Assembly (NCBI GenBank): GCA_050247255.1
Contig: JBFWUM010000013.1
Location: 1-64,000 of the forward strand
Origin: JBFWUM01 sp050247255
GTDB taxonomy: Bacteria; Acidobacteriota; Vicinamibacteria; Vicinamibacterales; UBA2999
DNA: 64,000 nt
Reading direction: 5' to 3'
Of the stretch, positions 25,627 to 33,195 are shown one piece after another. The notes under the pieces are model-generated. The model saw nothing but the letters and a program-made list of their open reading frames with translations. It did not search any database and was not told the DNA's origin. The position numbers and the translations under genes are program-made. Within the stretch, counting starts at the first letter, position 1. Each line of letters starts with the position of its first letter.

Positions 25627-26819
25627 GCGGCATCCGGTGCCTTGTGCGTTGGGCCTTGTGCCTTGGGCTTTGTGCCTTGGGCCTTGTTCCGAGTGCGTAC
25701 GCCCAGATGCCGGACCCGGCGCAGATGCACGGGCTGGCGATTCCGGCGTCTGAACTTGCCGACGGCACCGTGACCGTCCGCGTCGTTCGCCAGGAACTGG
25801 CCAACAACATCGTCGGGCAGGACGTCAGCCTGACCTCCGAGGGGCGCACGCGCACGGTGCAGACCGACGACCAGGGGCGCGCGGAGTTCACCAACCTCCC
25901 GCAGGGCACCCAGGGGACCGCGCAGGCGGTCGTCGACGGCGAGACGCTGACGTCGCAGCCATTCACTATTCCGACGCAAGGCGGCCTCCGCGTCATCCTG
26001 GTGGCAGGGTTGAACCAGGCCGCCGCCGCCACCGAAGCCGCCAATCTCCCGATCGAGAAAGGGGAGGTCCGTGTTGGGCCCAACTCGCGCATCGTCGCCG
26101 AGTTCCAGGACGACACGCTCAACGTCTTCTACCTGATCGACATCATCAACGACTCGCAGGCGCGCGTCGACATCGGCGGGCCGTTCGCGTTCGAGCTGCC
26201 GAGCGGCGCCGGCGGCGCGGGCAACATGCAGGGGTCGTCGCCGCAGGTGACGATCGACGGCGATCTCGTGACCGTGACCGGGCCGTTCAACCCGGGCACG
26301 ACGCCAGTGCAGGTCGGGTTCCAGTTGCGCAACGCCGGATCCGACTACACGCTGGAGCAGACGTTTCCGATCACGCTGCAGCAGGTGACGGTGGCCGTGC
26401 AGAAGATCGGCGCCCTGTCGATGACGTCGACCAACTTTTCGCAGACCGGCGAGATTCGGGCCGACAACGGCGTGCCGTTCATCATGGCCACGGGGCCGTC
26501 GCTGCCGGCCAACACACCATTGGTCGTCGAGATCACCGGCATCCCGGCGCACAGCCAGGTGCCGATGTACGTGACGCTCGTGCTCGCCGGCGCCATCGCC
26601 GTCGCCGGCATCGTGCTCGCCGTCGGGCGCGGCCAGGCGGAGAAGGACGCGCGGCAGCGGCTGATTGCGCGCCGCGACACGCTGCTCGGCGAGCTGGCCC
26701 AGCTCGAGGAGCGCCGCCGCGGCGGCTCCGAAACGCTCCGCCAGTCGTCGCGGCGCAATCGCATCCTCGGCGAGCTCGAGCAGATCTACGGCGAGTTGGA
26801 CGAATCCAACGCCGCGTGA
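25623..26819 (+). CDS. Exported, membrane-anchored protein in the ccm cluster
   Basis: 398 residues. The ATG at 25623 overlaps the previous stop. The signal peptide (CLVRWALCLGLCALGLVPSAYAQ) is encoded by a near-perfect 7-nt repeat. A carboxypeptidase-regulatory-like/Ig-like beta domain follows (about 45-130), then a second beta region (about 140-310), a membrane helix (about 318-338) and a cytoplasmic coiled-coil tail (LLGELAQLEERRRGG). I do not recognise a named family. It is translationally coupled to ccmA (GTGA overlap), so it probably acts with the CcmAB(C) heme exporter or apocytochrome handling. Confidence 0.75.
   Translation: MSGIRCLVRWALCLGLCALGLVPSAYAQMPDPAQMHGLAIPASELADGTVTVRVVRQELANNIVGQDVSLTSEGRTRTVQTDDQGRAEFTNLPQGTQGTAQAVVDGETLTSQPFTIPTQGGLRVILVAGLNQAAAATEAANLPIEKGEVRVGPNSRIVAEFQDDTLNVFYLIDIINDSQARVDIGGPFAFELPSGAGGAGNMQGSSPQVTIDGDLVTVTGPFNPGTTPVQVGFQLRNAGSDYTLEQTFPITLQQVTVAVQKIGALSMTSTNFSQTGEIRADNGVPFIMATGPSLPANTPLVVEITGIPAHSQVPMYVTLVLAGAIAVAGIVLAVGRGQAEKDARQRLIARRDTLLGELAQLEERRRGGSETLRQSSRRNRILGELEQIYGELDESNAA
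25639..25694 (+). repeat. Heptad repeat coding for a signal peptide
   Basis: About seven 7-nt units alternating TTGTGCC/TTGGGCC/TTGGGCT, fully inside the coding region. Seven is not a multiple of three, so the frame rotates over three units to give the repeating Leu-Cys-Ala-Leu-Gly character. Confidence 0.75.
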
Positions 26820-27532
26820 TTTCAGCCCTCGACTTCGACACGCTCTCGGTCGACAACCTGTCCCGGCATTACGGCCGCCGCCGCGCGCTGTCCCGCGTGA
26901 GCTTTACGGCGCCGCGCGGCACCGTCACCGGGCTCCTGGGGCCGAACGGAGCGGGGAAGTCGACCATGCTTGGCGTGCTCGCCACGCTGCAGCGGCCGAC
27001 CTCGGGGCAGGTGCGTTACGGCAGCTACGCGGCTGCCGAACACGGGGCCGCGCTCCGTGCCTCGATCGGCGTGCTCGGCCACGACCTGTTCCTTTATCCA
27101 GAGCTGACGGCCTGCGAGAACCTCGAATTCTTTGCCGGCCTGTCGAACGTGGCCGATCCGGCATCGGCCGCAGCGGCCGCGCTCGAACGCGCCGGATTGG
27201 CCGACCGGGCTGACGACCTGGTGTCCAGCTTCTCGCGCGGCATGCGGCAGCGCACCGCCCTCGAACGCGCGCTGATTCATGGCCCGCGGCTCGTGCTGCT
27301 CGACGAGCCGTTTACCGGCCTCGACGATGCCTCCACGGGGATGCTCGTCTCGCGCCTGCGCGCCCTTCGCGACGAGGGGGCCATCATCATCCTGGCGACG
27401 CACGACCTCGACCTGGCAGAGGGGCTTCTCGACCACGCGGTCTTCCTGCGCGACGGGCGGATCGTCGAGTCGCTGGCACGGCCCGACACGCTGCGTGCCC
27501 GGTATCGCGACCTGATGACGAGGGGGCGGTAA
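26816..27532 (+). CDS. ccmA: Heme exporter ATP-binding protein CcmA
   Basis: 238 residues, GTG start with GTGA overlap. Walker A is GLLGPNGAGKSTML, the ABC signature SFSRGMRQR, and Walker B RLVLLDEPFTGLDD; the switch His is in ILATHDLDLAE. With CcmB (next gene) and CcmC it forms the ABC complex that releases holo-CcmE during cytochrome c maturation. The short single-domain form and its neighbours make the assignment secure. Confidence 0.92.
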   Translation: MISALDFDTLSVDNLSRHYGRRRALSRVSFTAPRGTVTGLLGPNGAGKSTMLGVLATLQRPTSGQVRYGSYAAAEHGAALRASIGVLGHDLFLYPELTACENLEFFAGLSNVADPASAAAAALERAGLADRADDLVSSFSRGMRQRTALERALIHGPRLVLLDEPFTGLDDASTGMLVSRLRALRDEGAIIILATHDLDLAEGLLDHAVFLRDGRIVESLARPDTLRARYRDLMTRGR

Positions 27533-28210
27533 GTGTTCGCGCACACCGCCTGGCGAGTCCTGCGGAAGGACCTGACGGTGGAGGTCCGCAGCCTCGAGAT
27601 CGTCCTGACGACGCTGTTCTTCGCGGTCTCGACCGTGATGGTCTTCTCGTTCGCGCTGGTCCGCGAGGGACGCCCGCCGGAAGACGGGGCGGCGGGGATC
27701 CTGTGGATTGCCATCGCCTTCGCAGGCACCCTGGCGCTCGGGCGGACATTCGAGCGCGAGCGGCAGTCGGAGACGCTGCGCGCGCTGCTGCTGGCGCCGG
27801 CGCCGCGACCGGCCATCTACGTCGGCAAGCTCCTCGGGATCATCGTGCTCCTGCTCGGCACGACCGTTCTGTTCCTGCCGTTGATCGCCTACCTGTTCCA
27901 GGCGCCGCTGTTCGCGCATCCGCTCTGGCTGGCAGGCATCCTGGTAGCCGGCGTCACTGGCTTCTCGGCGGTCGGCACGCTCTTCGCCGCCATGCTCGTG
28001 CGCAGCCGCAGCCGCGACGTGCTGCTGCCGGTGCTGTTGTATCCGATCACCGTTCCGGTCATCATTGCCGGGGTTCGCGCGACCGCGCTGCTGCTGCAGC
28101 CGGAACTCGACCAGGCCATGCTGCAATTCTGGCTGGCGCTGCTCGTCGCGTTCGACGTCGTGTTCGTGACGCTGTCGCTCTGGACATTTGAGCCGTTGAT
28201 GACAGATTGA
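27533..28210 (+). CDS. ccmB: Heme exporter membrane protein CcmB
   Basis: 225 residues. The GTG at 27533 directly follows the ccmA stop. Six membrane helices and the opening AWRVLRKDLTVEVRSLEIVLTTLFFA are typical of CcmB, as is TFERERQSETLRALLLAPAPR before the second helix pair. It is the membrane partner of CcmA. A heptad repeat element begins 15 bases after the stop and separates it from ccmC. Confidence 0.92.
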   Translation: MFAHTAWRVLRKDLTVEVRSLEIVLTTLFFAVSTVMVFSFALVREGRPPEDGAAGILWIAIAFAGTLALGRTFERERQSETLRALLLAPAPRPAIYVGKLLGIIVLLLGTTVLFLPLIAYLFQAPLFAHPLWLAGILVAGVTGFSAVGTLFAAMLVRSRSRDVLLPVLLYPITVPVIIAGVRATALLLQPELDQAMLQFWLALLVAFDVVFVTLSLWTFEPLMTD

Positions 28211-28225
28211 GTACCAAGCGTGTCG

Positions 28226-28325
28226 TTCCTGCTTCCGAGTTCCGGCTTCCGGGTTCGTGTTCACGTTCGACTTCGGCACGCAGAGGGGCCGGGATAGCCA
28301 CAGGTAACAACTCGGAAGCCTGAAC
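28226..28325. repeat. Heptad-type inverted repeat element between ccmB and ccmC
   Basis: The left arm has 7-nt units (GCTTCCG, AGTTCCG, GCTTCCG, GGTTCGT, GTTCACG). The core arm GCTTCCGAGTT (28231-28241) is matched by its complement at 28309-28319. Its GTTCGTGTTCACGTTCGA stretch is nearly identical to part of the larger element at 40002-40146. Confidence 0.7.
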
Positions 28326-28341
28326 TGCCAGGATAAGCCGT

Positions 28342-28998
28342 ATGCCTAAATGGTTCACCCCCGCGGCCCTCGTCTGCGCCCTGATGTTCGCCGCCTCGCC
28401 CTTCGTGATCGCGAGCGCGCCGTACGAGTCGACGATGGGGCTGGTGCAGAAGATCTTCTACTACCACATGCCGTCGGCGTGGATGTTCCTCATCGCCGCG
28501 GTCACCTGCGGGGTGGCGAGCGCGCGGTATCTCTTCGGCGGATCGCCGAAGCAGGATCGCATTGCCTGGGCCGCTGCCGAGATGACGTTCCTGTTCGGGG
28601 CGCTGGCGCTCGTCACCGGGCCGCTGTGGGCACGCAAGGCCTGGGGTGTCTGGTGGCAGTGGGACGTGCGGCTGACGGCCAGCCTCATGGGCTGGATGGT
28701 GTCGTGCGCGTACCTGCTGCTGCGGCAGTATGGCGGCCCCGGCTCCGACAAGCTGGCGGCGGGGCTGGCGCTCTTCGGTGCGGCCAACGTGCCGTTCATC
28801 TACATTTCGGTCAACTACTGGCGCACCGTCCATCCAACGACGAGCGTCGTGCCGACGCTGCCGTTCTCGATGGGCTTTCCGCTCTGGTTCTGCGTGCTGT
28901 CGTTCCTGCTGCTGTTGATCCTGCTGATGAAGATGCGGATCCGGCTCGAGGAGCAGCGCGCGCGGCTCGATACCCTGTACCTTTCGCTGGATGAGTAG
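28342..28998 (+). CDS. ccmC: Heme transporter CcmC
   Basis: 218 residues, ATG start. Six membrane helices; the WWD-type heme-binding motif is VWWQWDVRLTASLMGW (about residues 103-118), flanked by histidines in YYHMPSAWMF and TVHPTTS. CcmC loads heme on CcmE. The repeat element in front of it implies its own promoter or a processed transcript, but no clear -35/-10 pair is visible. Confidence 0.93.
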   Translation: MPKWFTPAALVCALMFAASPFVIASAPYESTMGLVQKIFYYHMPSAWMFLIAAVTCGVASARYLFGGSPKQDRIAWAAAEMTFLFGALALVTGPLWARKAWGVWWQWDVRLTASLMGWMVSCAYLLLRQYGGPGSDKLAAGLALFGAANVPFIYISVNYWRTVHPTTSVVPTLPFSMGFPLWFCVLSFLLLLILLMKMRIRLEEQRARLDTLYLSLDE

Positions 28999-29301
28999 GT
29001 GATGACGATCCTTCGACGCGTGCTCGCTCTCCTTCTACTGCTGACGACGATGGCCGTCAGCGCGCCGCTGCTCGCGCAGCAGCCGGCGCCGCAGATGCCC
29101 GAACAGCAGGATGAATTCATCCCGATCGACCAGCTGCCGCCGCAGGACCAGCTGCCGGCCGCGCCGCTCCTCATCGGCGCCTATGCCTTCGTGCTGGTGG
29201 CGCTGTTCCTCTATGTCTTTTCGGTGGCGAAGCGCCTGTCGACGGTGCAGCGCGAGGTCGAGCGGCTGGAGGGCGACCTGAAGCGGAGCGGCCGCGGCTG
29301 A
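28999..29301 (+). CDS. CcmD-family small membrane protein
   Basis: 100 residues from GTG 28999 (ATG 29002 equally possible). An N-terminal signal-like segment (VLALLLLLTTMAVSAPLLAQ) and a Pro/Gln-rich linker precede a helix (about 53-72, LLIGAYAFVLVALFLYVFS) and a charged coiled tail (VAKRLSTVQREVERLEGDLKR). The C-terminal half has the length and pattern of CcmD, which stabilises CcmC with holo-CcmE. The N-terminal extension is extra. Confidence 0.8.
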   Translation: MMTILRRVLALLLLLTTMAVSAPLLAQQPAPQMPEQQDEFIPIDQLPPQDQLPAAPLLIGAYAFVLVALFLYVFSVAKRLSTVQREVERLEGDLKRSGRG

Positions 29302-29459
29302 TGCCGACCGCCGCGCATTTCATCTACATTCCCGCGGTCCTGCTGGTCGGCATCGTCATCGGCTGGATCCTCGGATCCCGCGCCGCGGCAGATGCCTACG
29401 CGGCGCGCGCGCGGCGCGAGGCGGGGCGGAACGCTCCCAGGGGTAGCGACAGCCACTGA
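29301..29459 (+). CDS. 52-residue membrane protein at the end of the ccm cluster
   Basis: ATG shares one base with the previous stop. The product is MPTAAHFIYIPAVLLVGIVI, then GWILGSRAAADAYAARARRE and a short tail, i.e. one membrane helix followed by a basic tail. The coupling makes it a real gene despite its size. The last four codons and the TGA stop lie inside the left arm of a 45-bp inverted repeat, so the original C-terminus may have been replaced by the insertion. I do not recognise a family. Confidence 0.7.
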   Translation: MPTAAHFIYIPAVLLVGIVIGWILGSRAAADAYAARARREAGRNAPRGSDSH

Positions 29460-30086
29460 TCACGGGCCACCGAGGCACCGAGACACCGAGGGTCCTGGGC
29501 AGGGTTTCCGTCGCGAGGGAGGCATGGTTATCGCGCTCTTCCGCACTGGGTTGCTCGTCGGATTCGTTGGATGCGCGCTGGTCGCGGCCCAGGCCCCCGG
29601 TGGGCCCGCGGCGCCGGACGGGACGTTGTCTTTCGAAGTGGCGTCCATACGCCGTTCGACTGTGGATCGGCCCCAGCGGTCCGGAATCATCCCTACGCCC
29701 GGGCGGTTCGCCACCGAGCATGCGGCCGCCTCGGCGCTGATCGGGGTTGGATGCCGCGGCCTGTTCGACGAGCTTCAAGGTGTGCCCGAGTGGGCCCGGA
29801 CCGAACGCTACTCGGTCACCGCGACGTTTCCTGATGGCGCCACCGCGCGGGACATCCCCCTCATGGTGCGCAATCTTCTGCGCGAACGATTCAGTTTTGC
29901 TTTCCACACTATCGAGGAAGGGCGAGAGGTGCTGGCTTTGATTCGCGCGGAGCCGGACGCGCCGTTGACGGAGACAACGGCGACCGTGAGGATCCTGGTC
30001 GTCGACAGGTTCGAACGTCCCAGCGAAAACTAGGTTCGATTCTCGGTGTCTCGGTGCCTCGGTGGCCCGTGATCAGTGACTGTCGC
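29446..30086. mobile_element. Cassette with 45-bp inverted repeats enclosing a TIGR03435 gene
   Basis: The arms at 29446-29490 and 30042-30086 are complementary at 44 of 45 positions and contain 8-nt units (CCACCGAG, GCACCGAG, ACACCGAG). They fit exactly between the ends of two genes and enclose one coding sequence. A related hairpin without any gene is at 34010-34114, and its outer ends (CGACAGCCAC) are the same. There is no transposase inside, so the element is non-autonomous. Target-site duplications are not obvious. Confidence 0.7.
29524..30033 (+). CDS. TIGR03435-family protein, internally deleted
   Basis: 169 residues; the ATG at 29524 follows GAGGGAGGC. A signal peptide (about 1-22) precedes the family start LSFEVASIRRSTVDR, then PTPGRFATEHAAASALI, WARTERYSVTATFPDG and MVRNLLRERFSFAFHTIEEGREVLALI. 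The final ILVVDRFERPSEN matches the usual family C-terminus, but the roughly 80-100 residues normally between are absent (family members are about 250-300). The family has no known function and is greatly expanded in Acidobacteria, a main taxonomic clue here. The position inside 45-bp inverted repeats suggests how it moved. It may still be a folded short form or a decaying copy. Confidence 0.85.
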   Translation: MVIALFRTGLLVGFVGCALVAAQAPGGPAAPDGTLSFEVASIRRSTVDRPQRSGIIPTPGRFATEHAAASALIGVGCRGLFDELQGVPEWARTERYSVTATFPDGATARDIPLMVRNLLRERFSFAFHTIEEGREVLALIRAEPDAPLTETTATVRILVVDRFERPSEN

Positions 30087-30090
30087 CCCG

Positions 30091-30828
30091 CTAACGCCCA
30101 ACAGCCAGGCGCTGCGCCAGGACGTCCGGCAGGCCGGCGGCGATGATCTTCCCCTGGGCCGCGGCCACGTCGTAGTCGATGCGGCGGACGGTCAGGACCT
30201 GGGCGCCGGTGTCGAGGATGCCGAAGGCGGCGCGGGGGTCGCCGTCGCGCGGCTGGCCGACGGCGCCGCAGTTGATCAGGTACTTCGATTTGCCGTCGAG
30301 GCGGATGGTGAACTCCGGGCCGCGTGGCGGGCCGATCACCGCCGACCGTTGCCCGGCCAGGCGGAACGCGCTCGGCACGTGCGTGTGGCCGAACAGGCAG
30401 AGCGGGCGCTCGGACACCCGGAGCGCGCGCATGGCATCCAGGTCGTCGAAGATGTAGACGTCCTCGTCGAACGGCGCGCCGTGGCAGATCTCCACGCTGT
30501 CGTCGACCCTCACCGGGCCCTGCGGCAGCGCCGCGACCCAATCCCGATTGGCCGCCGTCAGCGTCGTCGCCGTCCAGGCGATGGCGTGGCGGGCGAGGTA
30601 GTTGAATCCCTCGACGCTGTCGAGGCCGACGCCGACCTTGTCATGGTTGCCGCGGATGCAGGTGACCGCCGGCAGCGCGCGCAGGCGTTCGACGACGGCG
30701 TTGGGGTCGGCGCCGTAGCCGATGAAATCGCCGAGCGCGAGGACGTGGTCGACGGCTCCGGCCGCGGCCAGCACCGCCTCGAACGCCTCGAGGTTGGCGT
30801 GCACGTCGCTGACGATTAGATATCGCAT
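30091..30828 (-). CDS. Metallophosphoesterase (YfcE/diadenosine-phosphatase-like)
   Basis: 245 residues. The metal-site motifs are in order: SDVHANLEAFEAV (D-x-H), LGDFIGYGADP (GD), IRGNHDKV (GNHD), a His in ICHGAP and LFGHTHVPSAF (GHTH). This set defines calcineurin-like phosphoesterases. The fold and size match the group acting on dinucleotides or phosphodiesters; the exact substrate is unknown. The gene ends 4 bases from the right arm of the IR cassette, and its ATG abuts the octad repeat on the other side. Confidence 0.9.
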   Translation of the reverse strand: MRYLIVSDVHANLEAFEAVLAAAGAVDHVLALGDFIGYGADPNAVVERLRALPAVTCIRGNHDKVGVGLDSVEGFNYLARHAIAWTATTLTAANRDWVAALPQGPVRVDDSVEICHGAPFDEDVYIFDDLDAMRALRVSERPLCLFGHTHVPSAFRLAGQRSAVIGPPRGPEFTIRLDGKSKYLINCGAVGQPRDGDPRAAFGILDTGAQVLTVRRIDYDVAAAQGKIIAAGLPDVLAQRLAVGR

Positions 30829-30909
30829 TGACGAATTTACGGATTGACGGATTGACGCATTGGATTGATCAAACGAAATTCGTCATTTCGTCAATCCGTA
30901 AATCCGTCA
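30829..30909. repeat. Octad-type inverted repeat between phosphoesterase and aroK
   Basis: 8-nt units of the type ATTGACGG are repeated. A 21-bp left arm (30829-30849) is matched at 20 of 21 positions by the right arm (30889-30909). The array is AT-rich against its surroundings and forms the stop codon of aroK. Confidence 0.75.
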
Positions 30910-31404
30910 ATACCCGATCCATTCCAGTAACCGCTCAACGACCTCCGGCAGCGGGCGCGCGGCGTCGATGCGGACGTGCGCCTGGCTGTAGAAGATCTGC
31001 CGCCGCTCGAACAGCTGTTCCATCTGCGCGCGGTCGGCGGCCAGCGGCCGGCGCCCGTCCTGTGGCACGCGATCCAGCAGCCGCGCCAGCGGCACGTCGA
31101 GCCAGGCCACGGCGCCGTCGGCCAGCATCAGCGCGCGGTTGTCGGGATCAGCGAATGTGCCGCCGCCGGTGGCGACGATGATCTGGCGCTGCGGCACGAG
31201 ATCGTGGAGCACGGCGCGCTCGGCGGCGCGGAAGTACGGCTCACCGCGCTGCGCGAAGATCTCGGCCACGCGCCGTCCTTCCCGCGCCTCGATGCGTTCG
31301 TCGATGTCCTCGGCGCGCCAGCCGATGCGCCGGCTCACCGCCCGGGCCACCGAGCTCTTCCCCGCGCCCATGAAGCCCACCAGGTAGATCTTGTCGCTCT
31401 TCAC
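30907..31404 (-). CDS. aroK: Shikimate kinase
   Basis: 165 residues. P-loop VGFMGAGKSSVA, shikimate-binding DIDERIEAREG, EPYFRAAE and ATGGGTF, lid PQDGRRPLAA, all in family order. It phosphorylates shikimate on the way to chorismate. The start overlaps the aroA stop by four bases, so two consecutive shikimate-pathway genes are coupled (aroA then aroK). The stop TGA is provided by the octad repeat. Confidence 0.94.
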   Translation of the reverse strand: MKSDKIYLVGFMGAGKSSVARAVSRRIGWRAEDIDERIEAREGRRVAEIFAQRGEPYFRAAERAVLHDLVPQRQIIVATGGGTFADPDNRALMLADGAVAWLDVPLARLLDRVPQDGRRPLAADRAQMEQLFERRQIFYSQAHVRIDAARPLPEVVERLLEWIGY

Positions 31405-32708
31405 ACCCGCAGCGACTCGAGCACGTCGAAGAACTGCGGGTAGGACACGGCCGCGGCGCCGGCATCGCGGATGACGGTGGGGCCGGACGCGCCGAGCGCG
31501 GCGATGGCAAAGGCCATGGCCAGGCGGTGATCGTTCAGCGCGTCCACCTCGCCGCCGCGCAGCCGGCTGCCGCCGGCCACGTGGAAGCCGTCCTGCTGTT
31601 CCTCGATCGTCGCCCCCATCCGGCGCAGGCCGTCGGCCAGCGCCGAAATGCGGTCGCTCTCCTTGACGCGGAGCTCCTCGGCGCCGCTCACCGTCAGGCT
31701 GCCGCCATGCGTCGCCAGCGCGGCGAGCACCGGCAGCTCGTCGATCAGGCCGGGGACCTCTTCGGGCGCGATGACGACGTCGTTGAGGGCCTCGTGGCGG
31801 ACGGTCACCAGGCCGTACGGCTCGTCGCCGCGGTCGGGCCCCTTGAGGATATTGACCTCGGCGCCGAACCGCTCGAGGACGCCGAGGATGGCGGTGCGCG
31901 TCGGGTTGAGGCCGACCTCCTCGACGGTGATCTCAGAGTCCGGCAGCGCCGCGGCCGCGACCAGCCAGAACGCCGCCGACGACATGTCGGCGGGGACGTG
32001 GCGGACGCCGCCAATCAGCCGCTGGCCGCCGCGAATGGCGACCGACGTGCCGGCGCGCAGCACCTGGGCGCCGAACGCTTCGAGGGCGCGCTCCGTATGA
32101 TCACGTGTGGACAGCGGTTCGGTGACCCGCGTGAGGCCGTCGCCGTGCAGGCCGGCGAGCAGGACGGCGCTCTTCACCTGTGCGCTCGGCACGTCGGGCG
32201 AGAAATCAATCGCCTTGACGGCGCGGGTGCCCTCAATGGTCAGCGGCGGCCGGCCGTCGACGGCGGAAAGCCTGGCGCCCATGCGCTCGAGCGGCACCAT
32301 GATGCGGCGCATGGGCCGGCGCCGCAGCGACTCGTCGCCGTCAATCGTGGTGGTGAACGGGTGGGCGGCAAGCAGGCCGGCGAGCATGCGCATGGTGCTG
32401 CCGGAGTTGCCCGCGTCGAGCGGCCGCGACGGGCGGCGCAGGCCGCGAATGCCGGTGCCCTGGATGCGGATGGTCAGCCCCGTGCGCTCGTCATGCGCCA
32501 GCTGCTCGATGTCGACCCCGAGGCCGCGCAGGCAGGTCAGCGTCGAGGCGCAGTCGGCGCCGGTGGAGTAGCCGTGCACGGTGGTCTGCCCGTCGGCAAT
32601 CGCCGACAGCAGCGCGTAGCGGTGCGAGATCGACTTGTCACCGGGTGGGCGGACGCGGCCGCGGACCTGTGGCGCCGGGTGCACGGTCACGGCGAACGTC
32701 GAGGACAT
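31401..32708 (-). CDS. aroA: 3-phosphoshikimate 1-carboxyvinyltransferase (EPSP synthase)
   Basis: 435 residues. Motifs: GRVRPPGDKSISHRYALLSA (PEP/shikimate binding), LDAGNSGSTMRMLAGLLA, SAQVKSAVLLAGL, RVKESDRISALADGL and NDHRLAMAFAIAAL. All active-site blocks are present. It transfers enolpyruvyl to shikimate-3-phosphate. Its start region is nearly head-to-head with the divergent anti-sigma-like gene and shares the short promoter-bearing spacer at 32.71-32.75 kb. Confidence 0.95.
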   Translation of the reverse strand: MSSTFAVTVHPAPQVRGRVRPPGDKSISHRYALLSAIADGQTTVHGYSTGADCASTLTCLRGLGVDIEQLAHDERTGLTIRIQGTGIRGLRRPSRPLDAGNSGSTMRMLAGLLAAHPFTTTIDGDESLRRRPMRRIMVPLERMGARLSAVDGRPPLTIEGTRAVKAIDFSPDVPSAQVKSAVLLAGLHGDGLTRVTEPLSTRDHTERALEAFGAQVLRAGTSVAIRGGQRLIGGVRHVPADMSSAAFWLVAAAALPDSEITVEEVGLNPTRTAILGVLERFGAEVNILKGPDRGDEPYGLVTVRHEALNDVVIAPEEVPGLIDELPVLAALATHGGSLTVSGAEELRVKESDRISALADGLRRMGATIEEQQDGFHVAGGSRLRGGEVDALNDHRLAMAFAIAALGASGPTVIRDAGAAAVSYPQFFDVLESLRV

Positions 32709-32713
32709 GAGGT

Positions 32714-32739
32714 TTGACTATAGCAGGGCGGACTATAAT
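32714..32739 (+). promoter_or_regulatory. Sigma70-like promoter, near-leaderless
   Basis: TTGACT (32714-32719), a short 14-bp spacer and a perfect TATAAT (32734-32739). The ATG at 32752 follows 12 nt later, leaving at most a few untranslated bases. Confidence 0.6.
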
Positions 32740-32751
32740 TCCGATCAGCTG

Positions 32752-33195
32752 ATGCGCAGCGGGAACAGCGTCCGTCTCGACTTCCGCAGCGGCCTCGAGA
32801 TGCTCGACTTCGTGCAGGTGGTCAGCGATCACGTGGCGCGGATGGCCGGGCTCGACGAGGACGGCATTCACTGGGTCGGCGTCGCCGTGCGCGAGTCGGT
32901 GATCAACGCCATCAAGCACGGGAACGGCAACGACGCCGGCAAGCGGGTGCACGTCGAGTTCACGCCGCTCGAGAACGAGGGGCCCGCCGGCCTGGCCGTG
33001 CGGGTCCGGGACGAGGGGCCCGGCTTCGACCCGGCGGCGCTGCCCGATCCGCTGGCGCCGGAGAACATCCTCAAGGCCAGCGGCCGCGGCATTTTCCTCA
33101 TCCGCAGCTTCATGGACGAACTGACGCTGCAGCGTGCCCCGGAAGGGGGCATGGAAGTCGTCATGGTCAAGCGTGCCCAGCCCACCCCCGCCTGA
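32752..33195 (+). CDS. RsbW-type serine kinase/anti-sigma factor (HATPase)
   Basis: 147 residues from the ATG at 32752, chosen because the -10 box lies between it and an earlier ATG (32707). GHKL ATPase motifs: N-box VAVRESVINAIKHGNGND, G1 VRVRDEGPGFDPAAL and G2 ASGRGIFLIRSFMDEL. This small single-domain form is typical of RsbW/SpoIIAB proteins, which bind a sigma factor and phosphorylate an STAS antagonist. No antagonist or sigma gene is adjacent. The stop overlaps suhB by 23 bases. Confidence 0.88.
   Translation: MRSGNSVRLDFRSGLEMLDFVQVVSDHVARMAGLDEDGIHWVGVAVRESVINAIKHGNGNDAGKRVHVEFTPLENEGPAGLAVRVRDEGPGFDPAALPDPLAPENILKASGRGIFLIRSFMDELTLQRAPEGGMEVVMVKRAQPTPA

Noticed and set aside
30003..30022. 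GGTTCGAAC-like tRNA T-arm sequence
   Set aside because: It lies in the coding end of the TIGR03435 gene and no acceptor or anticodon stems can be built around it.
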